Assembly: GCA_027048265.1 (NCBI GenBank)
Contig: JALTXS010000072.1
Coordinates: 1-16,929 of the forward strand
Direction of reading: 5' to 3'
Origin: Desulfurococcales archaeon
GTDB taxonomy: Archaea > Thermoproteota > Thermoprotei_A > Sulfolobales > Fervidicoccaceae
Length of the DNA: 16,929 nt
The position numbers were made by a program, and so were the translations under genes. Within the stretch, counting starts at the first letter, position 1, and each line of letters opens with the position of its first letter. The notes under the pieces were generated by a model. That model ran no database searches and was not told the origin of the DNA. It saw only the letters and a list, made by a program, of their open reading frames with translations. Below are positions 1-8,076 of the stretch, piece after piece.

Positions 1-170
1 CGCCCCCATTCTCGCGGGAAGAGATAGGAAGCCCCGAGCCCCCCACGGGTAGTGGGAAGGGGGGTTTCTCGTGGCTTTTTTCAAGCATTGCAAGGGCATC
101 AATAATACTGGGCCTGGTCATAGTGTTGGTTGCGCTCTTCTCCCGACCACGTGGTGGGAGGCGGGGCTGA
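1..170 (+). CDS. 3' end of an unidentified gene, C-terminal membrane anchor
   Basis: One frame (codons from base 3) is open from the window edge to TGA at 168-170 and has no ATG, GTG or TTG before the membrane-helix codons, so the gene must begin outside the window. The visible 55 residues are a Pro/Gly/Ser-rich linker, then one hydrophobic helix (core ASIILGLVIVLVALF), then a short basic tail (SRPRGGRRG). This is the layout of a tail-anchored protein, or of an extracytoplasmic domain held by a C-terminal helix with the basic tail in the cytoplasm. The stop lies 1 base before the GTG start of the CYTH gene, so the two are probably co-transcribed and translationally coupled. Function cannot be read from this fragment. 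Confidence 0.6.
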   Translation, partial: PPFSREEIGSPEPPTGSGKGGFSWLFSSIARASIILGLVIVLVALFSRPRGGRRG

Positions 171-171
171 G

Positions 172-735
172 GTGATTGAATCTGAGGTTAAGGTCCTCTT
201 GGGGGGAGAGGATTCGCTCGAGGATGCTAGGCGAAGGGTCTCCAGGCTCTGCAGGTACGTGGAGAGGGTTAGGCAGGTTGACGTCTACTACAACCACCCG
301 TGCAGGGATTTTGCTGAGACGGACGAGGCTCTTAGGGTAAGGAAGGTCAACGATGGGGAGAGGTGTGTGCTGACCTATAAGGGGCCCCGGAGCGTGGAGG
401 AGGGGGTCAAGAGCAGGCTGGAGCTAAAGTCGCGGGTGGAGCCGGGCGACTGTGGGGTTCTGGAAAAAATGCTCGAGAGCCTCGGCTTCAGGGAGGTGGC
501 CCGCGTGGTCAAGGAGAGGGAGAAGTACCAGTGCCCCGGGGGGTTCAAGGTGGTTCTCGACAGGGTTGAGGGGCTCGGCGTTTTCGTGGAGGTGGAGAAG
601 AGCGGTGGAGAGGAGGCGGCGGGTGAGGTCAGGAGGTTCCTTGAGGGCCTGGGAATAGGGGGAAGGTTGGTTGAGGAGACCTACCTGGAGATGATAATGC
701 GGAGGAGTGGGGCCGGGGAGCCTCCTATATCTTGA
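172..735 (+). CDS. CYTH-domain protein (class IV adenylate cyclase / thiamine-triphosphatase fold)
   Basis: The 187-residue product starts with the ExExK signature (ESEVK, residues 3-7) that defines the CYTH superfamily (CyaB adenylate cyclase, thiamine triphosphatase and tripolyphosphatase). Further family blocks follow in order: a YY..P strand, ALRVRK, LTYKGPR, a charged strand SRLELKSR, KEREKY, and VLDRVEGLGVFVEVE. These supply the basic and acidic residues of the triphosphate tunnel. The length is normal for archaeal members. I chose GTG at 172 because GGGAGG at 156-161 is well placed and ExExK then sits at the N-terminus; TTG at 130 would add 14 residues inside the upstream gene. Substrate (ATP, thiamine triphosphate or polyphosphate) cannot be told from sequence. 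Its last 11 bases overlap the convergent HD gene. Confidence 0.88.
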   Translation: MIESEVKVLLGGEDSLEDARRRVSRLCRYVERVRQVDVYYNHPCRDFAETDEALRVRKVNDGERCVLTYKGPRSVEEGVKSRLELKSRVEPGDCGVLEKMLESLGFREVARVVKEREKYQCPGGFKVVLDRVEGLGVFVEVEKSGGEEAAGEVRRFLEGLGIGGRLVEETYLEMIMRRSGAGEPPIS

Positions 736-1534
736 ACTCCTTACCGTTGTGGAAAGGACGTACAACCACGTACTTCTCCAGCCCGCTGGTTGCTATCTTT
801 GGCTGGAGGACCTTCTCTATTTGGAAGACCCCTGCCTTCTCCCTCATGTACACGTTTATAACTACGGGCTTACCCTCCTCGCTCGAGATGGTTACCCTCT
901 CTATAGCGAGGGCGGAGACCGCGTGTATGTCGTTCTTGCCCAGCCTGTAGGGGAACCGGGCCCTCCCCTGGGACATATCGGTTCCATCGCCTATTTTGAC
1001 GCTACCTGCCTCCACTGTGAGGGACTGGACGTCATAGGCGGTCGAGTATATAACGTGGAGTATCTCCTGGCGTAGCATGTACCTTCTCTTGGCATCAACC
1101 TTGGAGCCCAGCACGCGGGTCAGTACCCTGCTGACAAGGCTCCTTGACAATAGGGCCCCTAGGAGCTCGTGGTTGCTCCTATGAACGCTGTTTCCCACAT
1201 CGTGCAGCATGGTGCCCAGGAGCACCACGAGGAGGGCCTGCTCATAGTTCTCCGCGGTATGGTGCTCCAGGGATGTGGGCTTCACCCCGCTCTCCACCAG
1301 GCGCTCGAATATCTCCAGGGCACTGCCCGCCACAATCTTGGCGTGCACGGGCCCGTGGTCGTTGTAGAGGAGCCTCTTGACCGCCATTATGTTGCTCATC
1401 TCCACGAGCGCCAAGTACTCACTGTCTCTCGTCAGCACATCGTAGGCTTTCTTGAGCAAGGGGTAGGCCTCTAAGAACTTGTTGAGAAGGCTGGGGCCCA
1501 CCTCCACTTCTTCCCTTAGCTTCACCACCGCCAC
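725..1534 (-). CDS. HD-domain metal-dependent phosphohydrolase
   Basis: The 269-residue product has the HD-superfamily metal site: His60 and His64 in NDHGPVHAK, then HHTAENYEQALL, then the paired HD at residues 111-112 (MLHDVGNSVHR), in an all-helical N-terminal two thirds. A later block, IGDGTDMSQGRAR, and a C-terminal beta-rich part follow; such archaeal proteins are usually annotated only as HD hydrolases. The expected activity is hydrolysis of a nucleotide or phosphoester using divalent metal, substrate unknown. I chose GTG at 1534 because an AGAGGTGG Shine-Dalgarno lies 6 bases upstream; the frame stays open to 1639, which would run through the promoter gap. The gene is convergent with the CYTH gene and divergent from valS. 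Confidence 0.8.
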   Translation of the reverse strand: MAVVKLREEVEVGPSLLNKFLEAYPLLKKAYDVLTRDSEYLALVEMSNIMAVKRLLYNDHGPVHAKIVAGSALEIFERLVESGVKPTSLEHHTAENYEQALLVVLLGTMLHDVGNSVHRSNHELLGALLSRSLVSRVLTRVLGSKVDAKRRYMLRQEILHVIYSTAYDVQSLTVEAGSVKIGDGTDMSQGRARFPYRLGKNDIHAVSALAIERVTISSEEGKPVVINVYMREKAGVFQIEKVLQPKIATSGLEKYVVVRPFHNGKEFKI

Positions 1535-1652
1535 AGTTCGCCACCTCTTCGAAGTAACGGTTCTGCAACCCGTTGTGCCAACAATATTAAAGCCCAAATC
1601 GACCAATAAACATACCCCCAGGCCAACCCAGGCCGGCACAGGTGGTCAGCCC
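1535..1652. promoter_or_regulatory. Divergent promoter region, HD gene / valS
   Basis: This 118-base gap is AT-rich in its centre against GC-rich flanks. ATATTAAA at 1584-1591 reads as a box A on both strands (TTTAATAT on minus) and would place starts of transcription near 1562 (HD gene, about 28-base leader) and near 1613 (valS, about 40-base leader). CCAATAAA at 1603-1610 is a second candidate. GGTGG at 1641-1645 is the ribosome site of valS. Confidence 0.5.
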
Positions 1653-4094
1653 TTGCAGTTCAAGCCCAAGATAGCCGAGAAGCGCTGGGATCCCAGCGAG
1701 GAGCTCAAGCTTATAGAATTGTGGGAGAGGGAGGGCGTCGGGAGGTTCAGGGAGGAGGACCTGGGCAAGAAGCCCCCGTTCATCGTTGACACGCCTCCAC
1801 CCTACCCCAGTGGGGCCTGGCATATAGGGGGGGCGGCCCACTACACCCACCATGACATAATAGCCCGGTTCAGGAGAATGATGGGCTACAACGTGCTCCT
1901 CCCCTTCTACGCTGACCGGAACGGCCTGCCTATAGAGGTCTACGTGGAGAAGACCCTCGGTGTGAACCCCCATGAGATGGCTTCCACCCCCGAGGGCAGG
2001 GAGAAGTTCCTCCAGCTATGCAGGGAGAGGCTGGACGAGACCGAGGAGCAGCTTGTCAGGATATGGAGGAGGGTGGGCTGCAGCTACGAGTACTGGAGGA
2101 ACGGGACCGACAGCGAGGAGTACAGGAGGCTCACCCAGGCCACCTTCATAGAGCTCTGGAAGAGGGGCCTGGTGTACGAGGCCGAGAGGCCCGTGAACTG
2201 GTGCCCCCGGTGCCGCACTACTCTAAGCGACGCCGAGATAGAGTACGAGGAGAGGGAGGGGAGCCTCTACTACATCAAGTTCCGCATAAAGGAGACGGGA
2301 GAAGACGCCATCGTGGCGACCACGAGGCCCGAGCTCCTAGCGGGGTGCCGGGCCCTCATATACAACCCCGACGACGAGAGATACAAGCACCTTGAGGGAA
2401 AGCACGCCCTAGCCCCCCTCTACGGCCACGAGCTCAAGATAATCCCCCACCCCCAGGCCGACCCCCGGTTCGGCACCGGGCTTGTCATGATATGTAGCTA
2501 CGGGGACCAGACTGACGTGAGGCTGTTCAGGGAACTTCGCCTCGAGCCCACGGTGCTCATGGACGAGAGGGGCATCATGAACGAGAAGGCCGGCCCCCTC
2601 AAGGGCCTCCCCGTTGACGAGGCGCGGCGGAGGGTAGTCCAGCTCCTCGAGGAGAAGGGACTCCTCGTAGACAAGAAGCCCCTCAGGCACAGCGTGCCCA
2701 CCTGCTGGAGGTGCCACACCCGCATAGAGTACATTCACGTCAGGGAGTACTTCCTCAAGCAGCTAGAGTTCAAGGAGAAGCTGAAGCAAGTGGTCGACCA
2801 GATGGAGTTCTACCCCGAGTTCCACAAGCAGAAGCTCCTCGACTGGATTGACAGCATCGCAAGCGACTGGCCCATATCGCGTAGCAGGTACTACGCGACA
2901 GAGATACCCGTGTGGAGGTGCAGGAGCTGCGGCGCCGTCCTCCTCCCTCAACCCGGTAGGTACTACCGGCCCTGGAGGGATCCCCCGCCTTGGGACAGCT
3001 GCCCCAAGTGCGGTGCCCCCAGGGAGATGCTAGAGGGGGAGAAGAAGGTCTTCGACACCTGGTTCGACAGCAGTATTTCACCCCTGTACGTGACACGCTA
3101 TATGAGGGACCCCCAGTTCTACGAGAAGGTCAAAGACCACGTGCTGAGGCCCCAGGGCTACGAGATTATACGGACTTGGCTCTACTTCACCATACTCCGC
3201 GTCTACCAGCTTACCGGGCGCCCCGCCTTCAGGTGGGTCAAGATAACAGGTATGGGCCTGGACGAGAAGGGCGAGGCCATGCACAAGAGCAAGGGCAACG
3301 TCATCCCCGTCGACCCCTTCGTGGAGAAGTATGGTGCAGACGCGTTCCGCTACTGGGTTGCCGCCTCGGCGAAGACGGGCTACGACTACAAGGTGTCACA
3401 CCAGCTGTTCCGCGCAGGCCAGCTATTCGCCACCAAGCTGTGGAACATGGCCCGGTTCGTGAGCATGTTCCCCGACCCCGGGCTAGAGTGGCCGAAGCTC
3501 ACGGAGCTGGACAGGGCCCTCCTGGCGAAGATAAACGAGGTCTCCCGGGCATATATTGCTGAGTTCACCCGCATGGAGACCCTTGAGCCAGCCAACCTGG
3601 TCCACTTCCTAGCGTGGGACGTCTTTGCAAGCAACTACCTAGAGACCGTGAAGAGCAGGGCCTACAACACGGGAGGGGAGTGGAGCGAGGATGAGCAGAG
3701 GGCCGCCTGGGCCACCCTACACGAGGCCCTGAGAAGCATCCTGAAGATGGCGGCCCCGATAATGGTGTTCGTCACCGACGCCCTGTGGCGCAGACTGTAC
3801 TCGGACAAGAGCATACACGAGCAGCCGCTTGGCCTACCCAGAGAGGAGTGGGACCGGGGGAACCCCGGGCTCATTGACCTCCTCATGGAGGTGAACCGGG
3901 AGGTATGGAAGTACAAGAAGGACAATGGGATGAAGCTAAAAGACCCCTTGCCCGGAACCCTGCTCCTACCTGAGGAGGCCCGGCCAATAGCACGGGATCT
4001 GGCCGCCCTCCACAAAGCCAGTAGGGTGGACTTCTACGAGAAACCCCCCAGCGGTGCACGGGCGCTGGGCAAGAGAGCCTATCTGTCGCAATGA
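1653..4094 (+). CDS. valS: Valyl-tRNA synthetase (class I)
   Basis: The 813-residue product is a class I aminoacyl-tRNA synthetase charging tRNA-Val. ValRS-type blocks are DTPPPYPSG before the HIGH site (HIGG, 57-60), NWCPRCRTTLSDAEIEYEE, the editing-domain start ATTRPELLAGC, FGTGLVMICSYGDQTD, SDWPISRSRYYATEIPVW, FDTWFDSS, and LRPQGYEIIRTW. The KMSKS site reads MHKSK (543-547), followed by GNVIPVDPFVEKYGADAFRYW. Zinc-binding pairs are C184/C187, C351/C354, C423/C426 and C450/C453. It lacks the long C-terminal coiled coil of bacterial ValRS. I chose TTG at 1653 since GGTGG lies 7 bases upstream and the protein then opens LQFKPKIAEKRW, as archaeal ValRS do; the frame is open further upstream to 1479. 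The HIGG and MHKSK variants are unusual, as is DRNGLPIE where most have DCHGLPTE. It is probably monocistronic. Confidence 0.93.
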   Translation: MQFKPKIAEKRWDPSEELKLIELWEREGVGRFREEDLGKKPPFIVDTPPPYPSGAWHIGGAAHYTHHDIIARFRRMMGYNVLLPFYADRNGLPIEVYVEKTLGVNPHEMASTPEGREKFLQLCRERLDETEEQLVRIWRRVGCSYEYWRNGTDSEEYRRLTQATFIELWKRGLVYEAERPVNWCPRCRTTLSDAEIEYEEREGSLYYIKFRIKETGEDAIVATTRPELLAGCRALIYNPDDERYKHLEGKHALAPLYGHELKIIPHPQADPRFGTGLVMICSYGDQTDVRLFRELRLEPTVLMDERGIMNEKAGPLKGLPVDEARRRVVQLLEEKGLLVDKKPLRHSVPTCWRCHTRIEYIHVREYFLKQLEFKEKLKQVVDQMEFYPEFHKQKLLDWIDSIASDWPISRSRYYATEIPVWRCRSCGAVLLPQPGRYYRPWRDPPPWDSCPKCGAPREMLEGEKKVFDTWFDSSISPLYVTRYMRDPQFYEKVKDHVLRPQGYEIIRTWLYFTILRVYQLTGRPAFRWVKITGMGLDEKGEAMHKSKGNVIPVDPFVEKYGADAFRYWVAASAKTGYDYKVSHQLFRAGQLFATKLWNMARFVSMFPDPGLEWPKLTELDRALLAKINEVSRAYIAEFTRMETLEPANLVHFLAWDVFASNYLETVKSRAYNTGGEWSEDEQRAAWATLHEALRSILKMAAPIMVFVTDALWRRLYSDKSIHEQPLGLPREEWDRGNPGLIDLLMEVNREVWKYKKDNGMKLKDPLPGTLLLPEEARPIARDLAALHKASRVDFYEKPPSGARALGKRAYLSQ

Positions 4095-4142
4095 GCACTT
4101 GTTTCCATACGAACATCATCTTAACACGTACTGCGGGTTCTT

Positions 4143-4153
4143 TTCATATAATA
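4143..4153 (+). promoter_or_regulatory. Box A promoter of sufS
   Basis: TTCATATAATA stands in the 101-base gap after valS and predicts transcription from about 4174, roughly 20 bases before the sufS start. The T-rich stretch just upstream (GGTTCTTTTC, 4136-4145) may also serve as the valS terminator. Confidence 0.55.
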
Positions 4154-4195
4154 GAACCATACTTATTCTAAGAAGAGACGCCACCGGTGTCCATC

Positions 4196-5437
4196 ATGCT
4201 GGACCCCTATAAGGTGAGGGAGGACTTCCCACTGCTGCAGACGACGCTGGTCAAGGGAAAGAAGCTGGTCTACCTAGACAATGCGGCTACAACCCAGAAG
4301 CCCGTGCAAGTAGTAGAGGCGGTTAGGAAGGCCTACTACACGAGCTATGCCAACGTGCATCGGGGCCACCATGAGCTCAGCCAGAAGTCCAGCGAGGTGT
4401 ACGAGGAGGCCCACGAGGTGATAGCGAGGTTCCTCGGCGCGAGTGACTGGAGGGAGATTGTGCTTGCCTTCAACACGACCACCGCCATGAACTACATAGC
4501 CCCTAGCCTCTCCGAGTACCTGGCCCGCCGGGGGAAAAAGAGGATCATCATAACCATGATGGAGCACCATGGCAGCATGCTGCCTTGGAGGAGGGCCGCT
4601 CCCCTCTTCGGCCTCCGGGTGGAGTATGCTCCCGTTAACAGGGAAGGCCTTCTGGACATGGGGGCCCTGGAGGCAATGATTGATGATGACGTGGGCGCGG
4701 TCGTGGTCACTCACGCTAGCAATGTGACGGGGGTGGTCAACGACCTTAGGAAGATATCGGGCTGGGCCCACCAGCATGACGCCCTCCTGGTTGTCGATGG
4801 GGCGCAGAGCGTTCCACACCTCCCCATAAACGTCACCGAACTGGGGATCGACTTCATAACGTTCAGCGGCCACAAGATGATGGCCCCCGATGGCACAGGG
4901 GGATTCTACGGGAGGCTCGACGTCCTCGAGGAGATGACTCCCTGGGTTGTGGGTGGAGGGGCGATAAAGGAGGTTACTATCGATGATGTGGTTTATGCTG
5001 ACCTCCCCTGGCGCTTCGAGCCCGGGACCCCCAACATAACGGGGGCGGCGGGCCTCATAGAGGCCGTGGAGTACCTCAGGCGCCTGGGCATGGACCAGGT
5101 GCACGCTCACGAGAAGAGGCTCGTAACCCACGTGGAGAGGTACCTTGGGGAGGTGGATGGTGTTGAATCATACCTTCCCCGGGGCGCCTTCGACCTCACG
5201 GGCATATTCCCCTTTAACATAAGACGCCTCAACCCCCACATAGTGGGCCAGCTCCTCAACGACCAGTACGGTATAGCGGTGAGGACGGGCCTCCACTGCG
5301 CCCACGTATACCACCGTGCAATGGGGCTGGAGGAGGGGACTGTGCGGGCAAGCTTCTACATATACAACACGGTGGAGGAGGCGGCTCTACTTGTGGACGC
5401 TGTGGGCGAGATTGCCAGGAAATACGCACCTACATGA
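4196..5437 (+). CDS. sufS: Cysteine desulfurase, SufS/CsdA type (class V aminotransferase fold)
   Basis: The 413-residue product is a PLP enzyme that takes sulfur from cysteine as an enzyme persulfide for Fe-S clusters, thiolation or cofactors. Visible landmarks are YLDNAATTQKP near the N-terminus, the ANVHRGHH loop, EHHGS near the cofactor ring, DGAQSVPH, and the Schiff-base lysine K227 in SGHKMMAPDGTGG. The catalytic cysteine is C368 in RTGLHCAH, whose RxGxHCA context is of the SufS group rather than the longer-loop IscS group. The length is typical. The start is ATG at 4196 with GGTG at 4186-4189; GTG at 4187 would add three residues. No SufB, SufC, SufD or scaffold gene is nearby, so it seems to stand alone here. 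Confidence 0.93.
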   Translation: MLDPYKVREDFPLLQTTLVKGKKLVYLDNAATTQKPVQVVEAVRKAYYTSYANVHRGHHELSQKSSEVYEEAHEVIARFLGASDWREIVLAFNTTTAMNYIAPSLSEYLARRGKKRIIITMMEHHGSMLPWRRAAPLFGLRVEYAPVNREGLLDMGALEAMIDDDVGAVVVTHASNVTGVVNDLRKISGWAHQHDALLVVDGAQSVPHLPINVTELGIDFITFSGHKMMAPDGTGGFYGRLDVLEEMTPWVVGGGAIKEVTIDDVVYADLPWRFEPGTPNITGAAGLIEAVEYLRRLGMDQVHAHEKRLVTHVERYLGEVDGVESYLPRGAFDLTGIFPFNIRRLNPHIVGQLLNDQYGIAVRTGLHCAHVYHRAMGLEEGTVRASFYIYNTVEEAALLVDAVGEIARKYAPT

Positions 5438-5458
5438 TTGTCCCCAGCACGGGTCTCG

Positions 5459-5467
5459 TATTTAAAC
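5459..5467 (+). promoter_or_regulatory. Box A promoter of tyrS
   Basis: TATTTAAAC in the 89-base gap after sufS predicts transcription from about 5488, giving a leader near 38 bases that carries the strong ribosome site GGGGGTG (5513-5519), 7 bases before the tyrS ATG. Confidence 0.6.
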
Positions 5468-5526
5468 TCCCGGGGCAACATATTCTCACCAAAGCCTATT
5501 AGTGTCGCCTATGGGGGTGTCTTTGC

Positions 5527-6642
5527 ATGGACGCGGAAGAGAGGCTAGAGCTCATAACCCGCAACACAGAAGAGGTAGTGACGGTCGACGAGCTCCGCAC
5601 CAAGCTGGAGACGGGTGAGAGACTGAAGGGCTACATAGGCTACGAGCCCAGCGGGCTCTTCCACATAGGCTGGGTTATATGGGCGCGCAAGGTCGCCGAC
5701 CTGGTGAAGGCTGGGGTTGAATTCACCATACTGGAGGCCACCTGGCACGCATGGATTAACGGCAAGCTGGGGGGCAAGCTGGAGGCCATACATCAGGCTG
5801 CGGAGTACATGAGGCACTCGTTCAGGGCCCTTGGTCTCCCTGTTGAGAAGATAAGGTTCCTCAAGGCCGAGGACCTGGTCTCCGACACCGACTACTGGGC
5901 CACGTTGATAAGGGTGGCCAAGAACACCACACTCACCCGGGTCAAGAGGGCCCTGACTATAATGGGACGCCGTGAGGAGGAGGCCAACCTCGACTCGTCC
6001 ATGATTATCTACCCCTTCATGCAGGTCACTGACATCATCCACATGGACCTGGACCTAGCACTAGGGGGCATGGATCAGAGGAGGGCCCACATGCTGCAAA
6101 GGGACATAGCGCCAAAGCTGGGGGCCAAGAAGGTCATAGCTATACACACGCCCCTCCTCACCTCCCTCCAGGGCCTAGGGAGGGCGGGTGGCGGCGGGGT
6201 AAAGCTAGAGGAGCTTGAGAAGAACCCCGACCTACTCGTCCAGTACAAGATGACCAAGTCCAAGCCGGAGACCACGATACTAATACACGACCCCCCCGAG
6301 CTGATAGAGCGGAAGATAGGCCAGGCCTTCTGCCCCCCACGTGAGGCGAGGCTGAACCCCGTGATGGAGATAAACAAGTACATACTCTTCACCCAGCCCG
6401 GCTTCGTTCTCCGCATAGACAGGCCCGAAAAATACGGGGGCCCCCTCGAGGTGACCAGCTACGAGGAGCTCGAGCGTATATACACCCAGGGCAAGCTCCA
6501 CCCCGCCGATCTCAAGAGGGCCACGGCACAGGCCCTCTCAGAGTTCCTAGAGCCCGTGAGACGTTACTTCAGGGAAAACAGGGAAGCGAGAGAACAGGCC
6601 CTCCTCATAGCACGGATCCAGGGGGTCTCGCTCGCCATCTAG
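5527..6642 (+). CDS. tyrS: Tyrosyl-tRNA synthetase, archaeal type
   Basis: The 371-residue product is a compact class I synthetase that charges tRNA-Tyr. The HIGH site appears as FHIGW (HIG at 46-48) after GYIGYEPSG, and the KMSKS loop as KMTKSKPET (241-249). The block LALGGMDQRRAHML is the tyrosine/ATP-binding helix seen in archaeal and eukaryotic TyrRS, and QAFCPPREARLNPV and RPEKYGGPLE belong to the C-terminal anticodon-recognition part. No bacterial S4 domain is present, as expected for archaea. ATG at 5527 is well supported by GGGGGTG seven bases upstream. Flanking gaps with their own AT-rich elements suggest a single-gene unit. TrpRS is the nearest alternative but the KMTKSKP and GGMDQRR blocks favour TyrRS. 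Confidence 0.93.
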   Translation: MDAEERLELITRNTEEVVTVDELRTKLETGERLKGYIGYEPSGLFHIGWVIWARKVADLVKAGVEFTILEATWHAWINGKLGGKLEAIHQAAEYMRHSFRALGLPVEKIRFLKAEDLVSDTDYWATLIRVAKNTTLTRVKRALTIMGRREEEANLDSSMIIYPFMQVTDIIHMDLDLALGGMDQRRAHMLQRDIAPKLGAKKVIAIHTPLLTSLQGLGRAGGGGVKLEELEKNPDLLVQYKMTKSKPETTILIHDPPELIERKIGQAFCPPREARLNPVMEINKYILFTQPGFVLRIDRPEKYGGPLEVTSYEELERIYTQGKLHPADLKRATAQALSEFLEPVRRYFRENREAREQALLIARIQGVSLAI

Positions 6643-6831
6643 GTGGGAGGCAAACATTATTTTACACAATAAACAAACACTAGACAACGAGCAATACCCT
6701 CACGCTTACCCCGACGCCCATAGCCAAGGGGGCCTACAGAGCCCGCTCCCAAAGCGCCCTCCCATAGTACAGCTAAGGGTGAATAGCCCGAGGGAGACGC
6801 CGTCACAGGCCCCCGACTTGAGGTGGTTGCA
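6643..6831 (+). promoter_or_regulatory. Long dnaG upstream region: promoter plus possibly folded leader
   Basis: The only AT-rich, box A-like stretch in this 189-base gap is at 6652-6675 (TTATTTTACA core), which also could end tyrS transcription. A start near 6686 would give a leader of about 145 bases, much longer than the others here. Its 3' half can fold: GCG and CCTCCC at 6754-6763 pair imperfectly with GGGAG and CGC at 6792-6800, and GCTA at 6772-6775 pairs with TAGC at 6784-6787. GAGGTGG at 6820-6826 is the ribosome site. I found no open frame, tRNA or C/D-box pattern in it. Confidence 0.4.
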
Positions 6832-8046
6832 TTGAAGTACTTGATAAAAGCATCAATTGAAGTCGACGGAATGGTTGACAAGCACGACGTCATAGGCGCC
6901 CTCTTCGGCCAGACCGAGGGCCTTCTCTCACCCGAGCTCGACTTCAGGGAGCTCCAGGACAAGGGCAGGATTGGCAGGATCCAGGTCGACATAAAGCCCT
7001 CCAACGGGAAGATGAGGGGAGAGATAAAGATACCCTCCAACCTAGACCGAGCGGAGACTGCCCTGCTAGCAGCGCTCATAGAGACCGTGGACAAGGTTGG
7101 CCCCTACAACGCCAAGATACGCGTGACCCGAATCGTTGACCTAAGGCTGGAGAAGCTCAAAAAGGCGGTCGAGAGAGCCAAGGAGATACTCCGGGAATGG
7201 CAGGCGACGGAGCTGCCCGACGTCAAGGAGCTTCTCAGGGACATTGAGAGCTCCCTCCGGCCTGGAGAGCTCATAGAGTACGGTGAGGACAAGCTCCCCG
7301 CGGGACCCGGGGTGGATAAGAGCGACGAGCTGATAGTCGTTGAGGGGAGGGCTGATGTCATAAACCTCCTCAGATACGGATATGACAACGTCATAGCGAT
7401 AGAGGGGGCCCGCGGACATATACCCGAGACGATAAAGAAGCTCACCCAGAAGAAGCGCAAGGTAATAGCATTCACCGACGGGGACCACGCAGGTGAGCTC
7501 ATACTAAGGGATCTCATAAGGGAGGCTAAGGTCGACTACGTGGCCCGTCCTCCCCAGGGTAAGGAGGTGGAGGACCTAACGGGCAAGGAGATTGAAAAGG
7601 CCCTCAGTAACGCCATCCCGGTTAGCGAGTACCTTAAGAGGGAGCGCAGGGCGGAGAAGAGGCCCCATGCAGAGAAGCCCGCTGTGGAGAAGGAGGCCCG
7701 GGCACAGGCCGCCCGGGAGGCCACGCAGGTCGAGACCCTCACCCTCGACCTTCCCGGCGATGTGATAAAGGAGGCGAAGAAGCTCCCCGGCACCCTAGAG
7801 GCGGTGATATACGACAGGGAGTGGAAGGAGGTCAAAAGGGTCCCCGTGAGGGACCTCTACGAGACACTGAAGGAGATGGAGCCCGGCCAAGCCATGGCCG
7901 TGGTATCTGACGGGATAATAACGCAGAGAATAGTCGACATAGCATCAGAGAAGAAGATACCCCTAGTGATAGGCTCCAGGGTAGGCAACATCGTCAAAAA
8001 AGACGGGAACGTGACGATACTTACGCTTATGGACCTCTTGGAGTAG
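6832..8046 (+). CDS. dnaG: Archaeal DnaG-type primase
   Basis: The 404-residue product is the archaeal DnaG-like protein, an RNA-primer synthase that in archaea is also found with the RNA exosome. The conserved N-terminal domain runs from KYLIKASIEVDG through GRIGRIQVD and IPSNLDRAETALLAA. The TOPRIM catalytic core begins at DELIVVEGRADV (catalytic E171) and holds the metal-binding D216-G-D218 in FTDGDHAGELIL. A charged Lys/Glu/Ala linker near residues 260-300 precedes a C-terminal alpha/beta domain. TTG at 6832 follows GAGGTGG by 5 bases and gives the usual (M)KYLIKA beginning; GTG at 6823 would overlap the ribosome site. The gene for thymidylate kinase follows after 30 bases, so both are likely one operon for DNA synthesis. 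Confidence 0.94.
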   Translation: MKYLIKASIEVDGMVDKHDVIGALFGQTEGLLSPELDFRELQDKGRIGRIQVDIKPSNGKMRGEIKIPSNLDRAETALLAALIETVDKVGPYNAKIRVTRIVDLRLEKLKKAVERAKEILREWQATELPDVKELLRDIESSLRPGELIEYGEDKLPAGPGVDKSDELIVVEGRADVINLLRYGYDNVIAIEGARGHIPETIKKLTQKKRKVIAFTDGDHAGELILRDLIREAKVDYVARPPQGKEVEDLTGKEIEKALSNAIPVSEYLKRERRAEKRPHAEKPAVEKEARAQAAREATQVETLTLDLPGDVIKEAKKLPGTLEAVIYDREWKEVKRVPVRDLYETLKEMEPGQAMAVVSDGIITQRIVDIASEKKIPLVIGSRVGNIVKKDGNVTILTLMDLLE

Positions 8047-8076
8047 GTCCCAGGGCCCAGTTTCCCGGGGAACGTG

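Noticed and set aside
1479..1652. Upstream extension of the valS frame to 1479
   Set aside because: The extension runs through the promoter gap and antisense to the HD gene start. TTG 1653 has a proper ribosome site and gives the usual ValRS N-terminus.
4274..5131. 285-codon minus-strand frame opposite sufS
   Set aside because: Long antisense frames are expected in GC-rich genes with strong third-base bias; it shows no motif, while sufS has all its catalytic residues.
6676..6820. Possible tRNA or C/D-box RNA upstream of dnaG
   Set aside because: No T-arm GGTTCRA motif on either strand and no paired RTGATGA and CTGA boxes were found.
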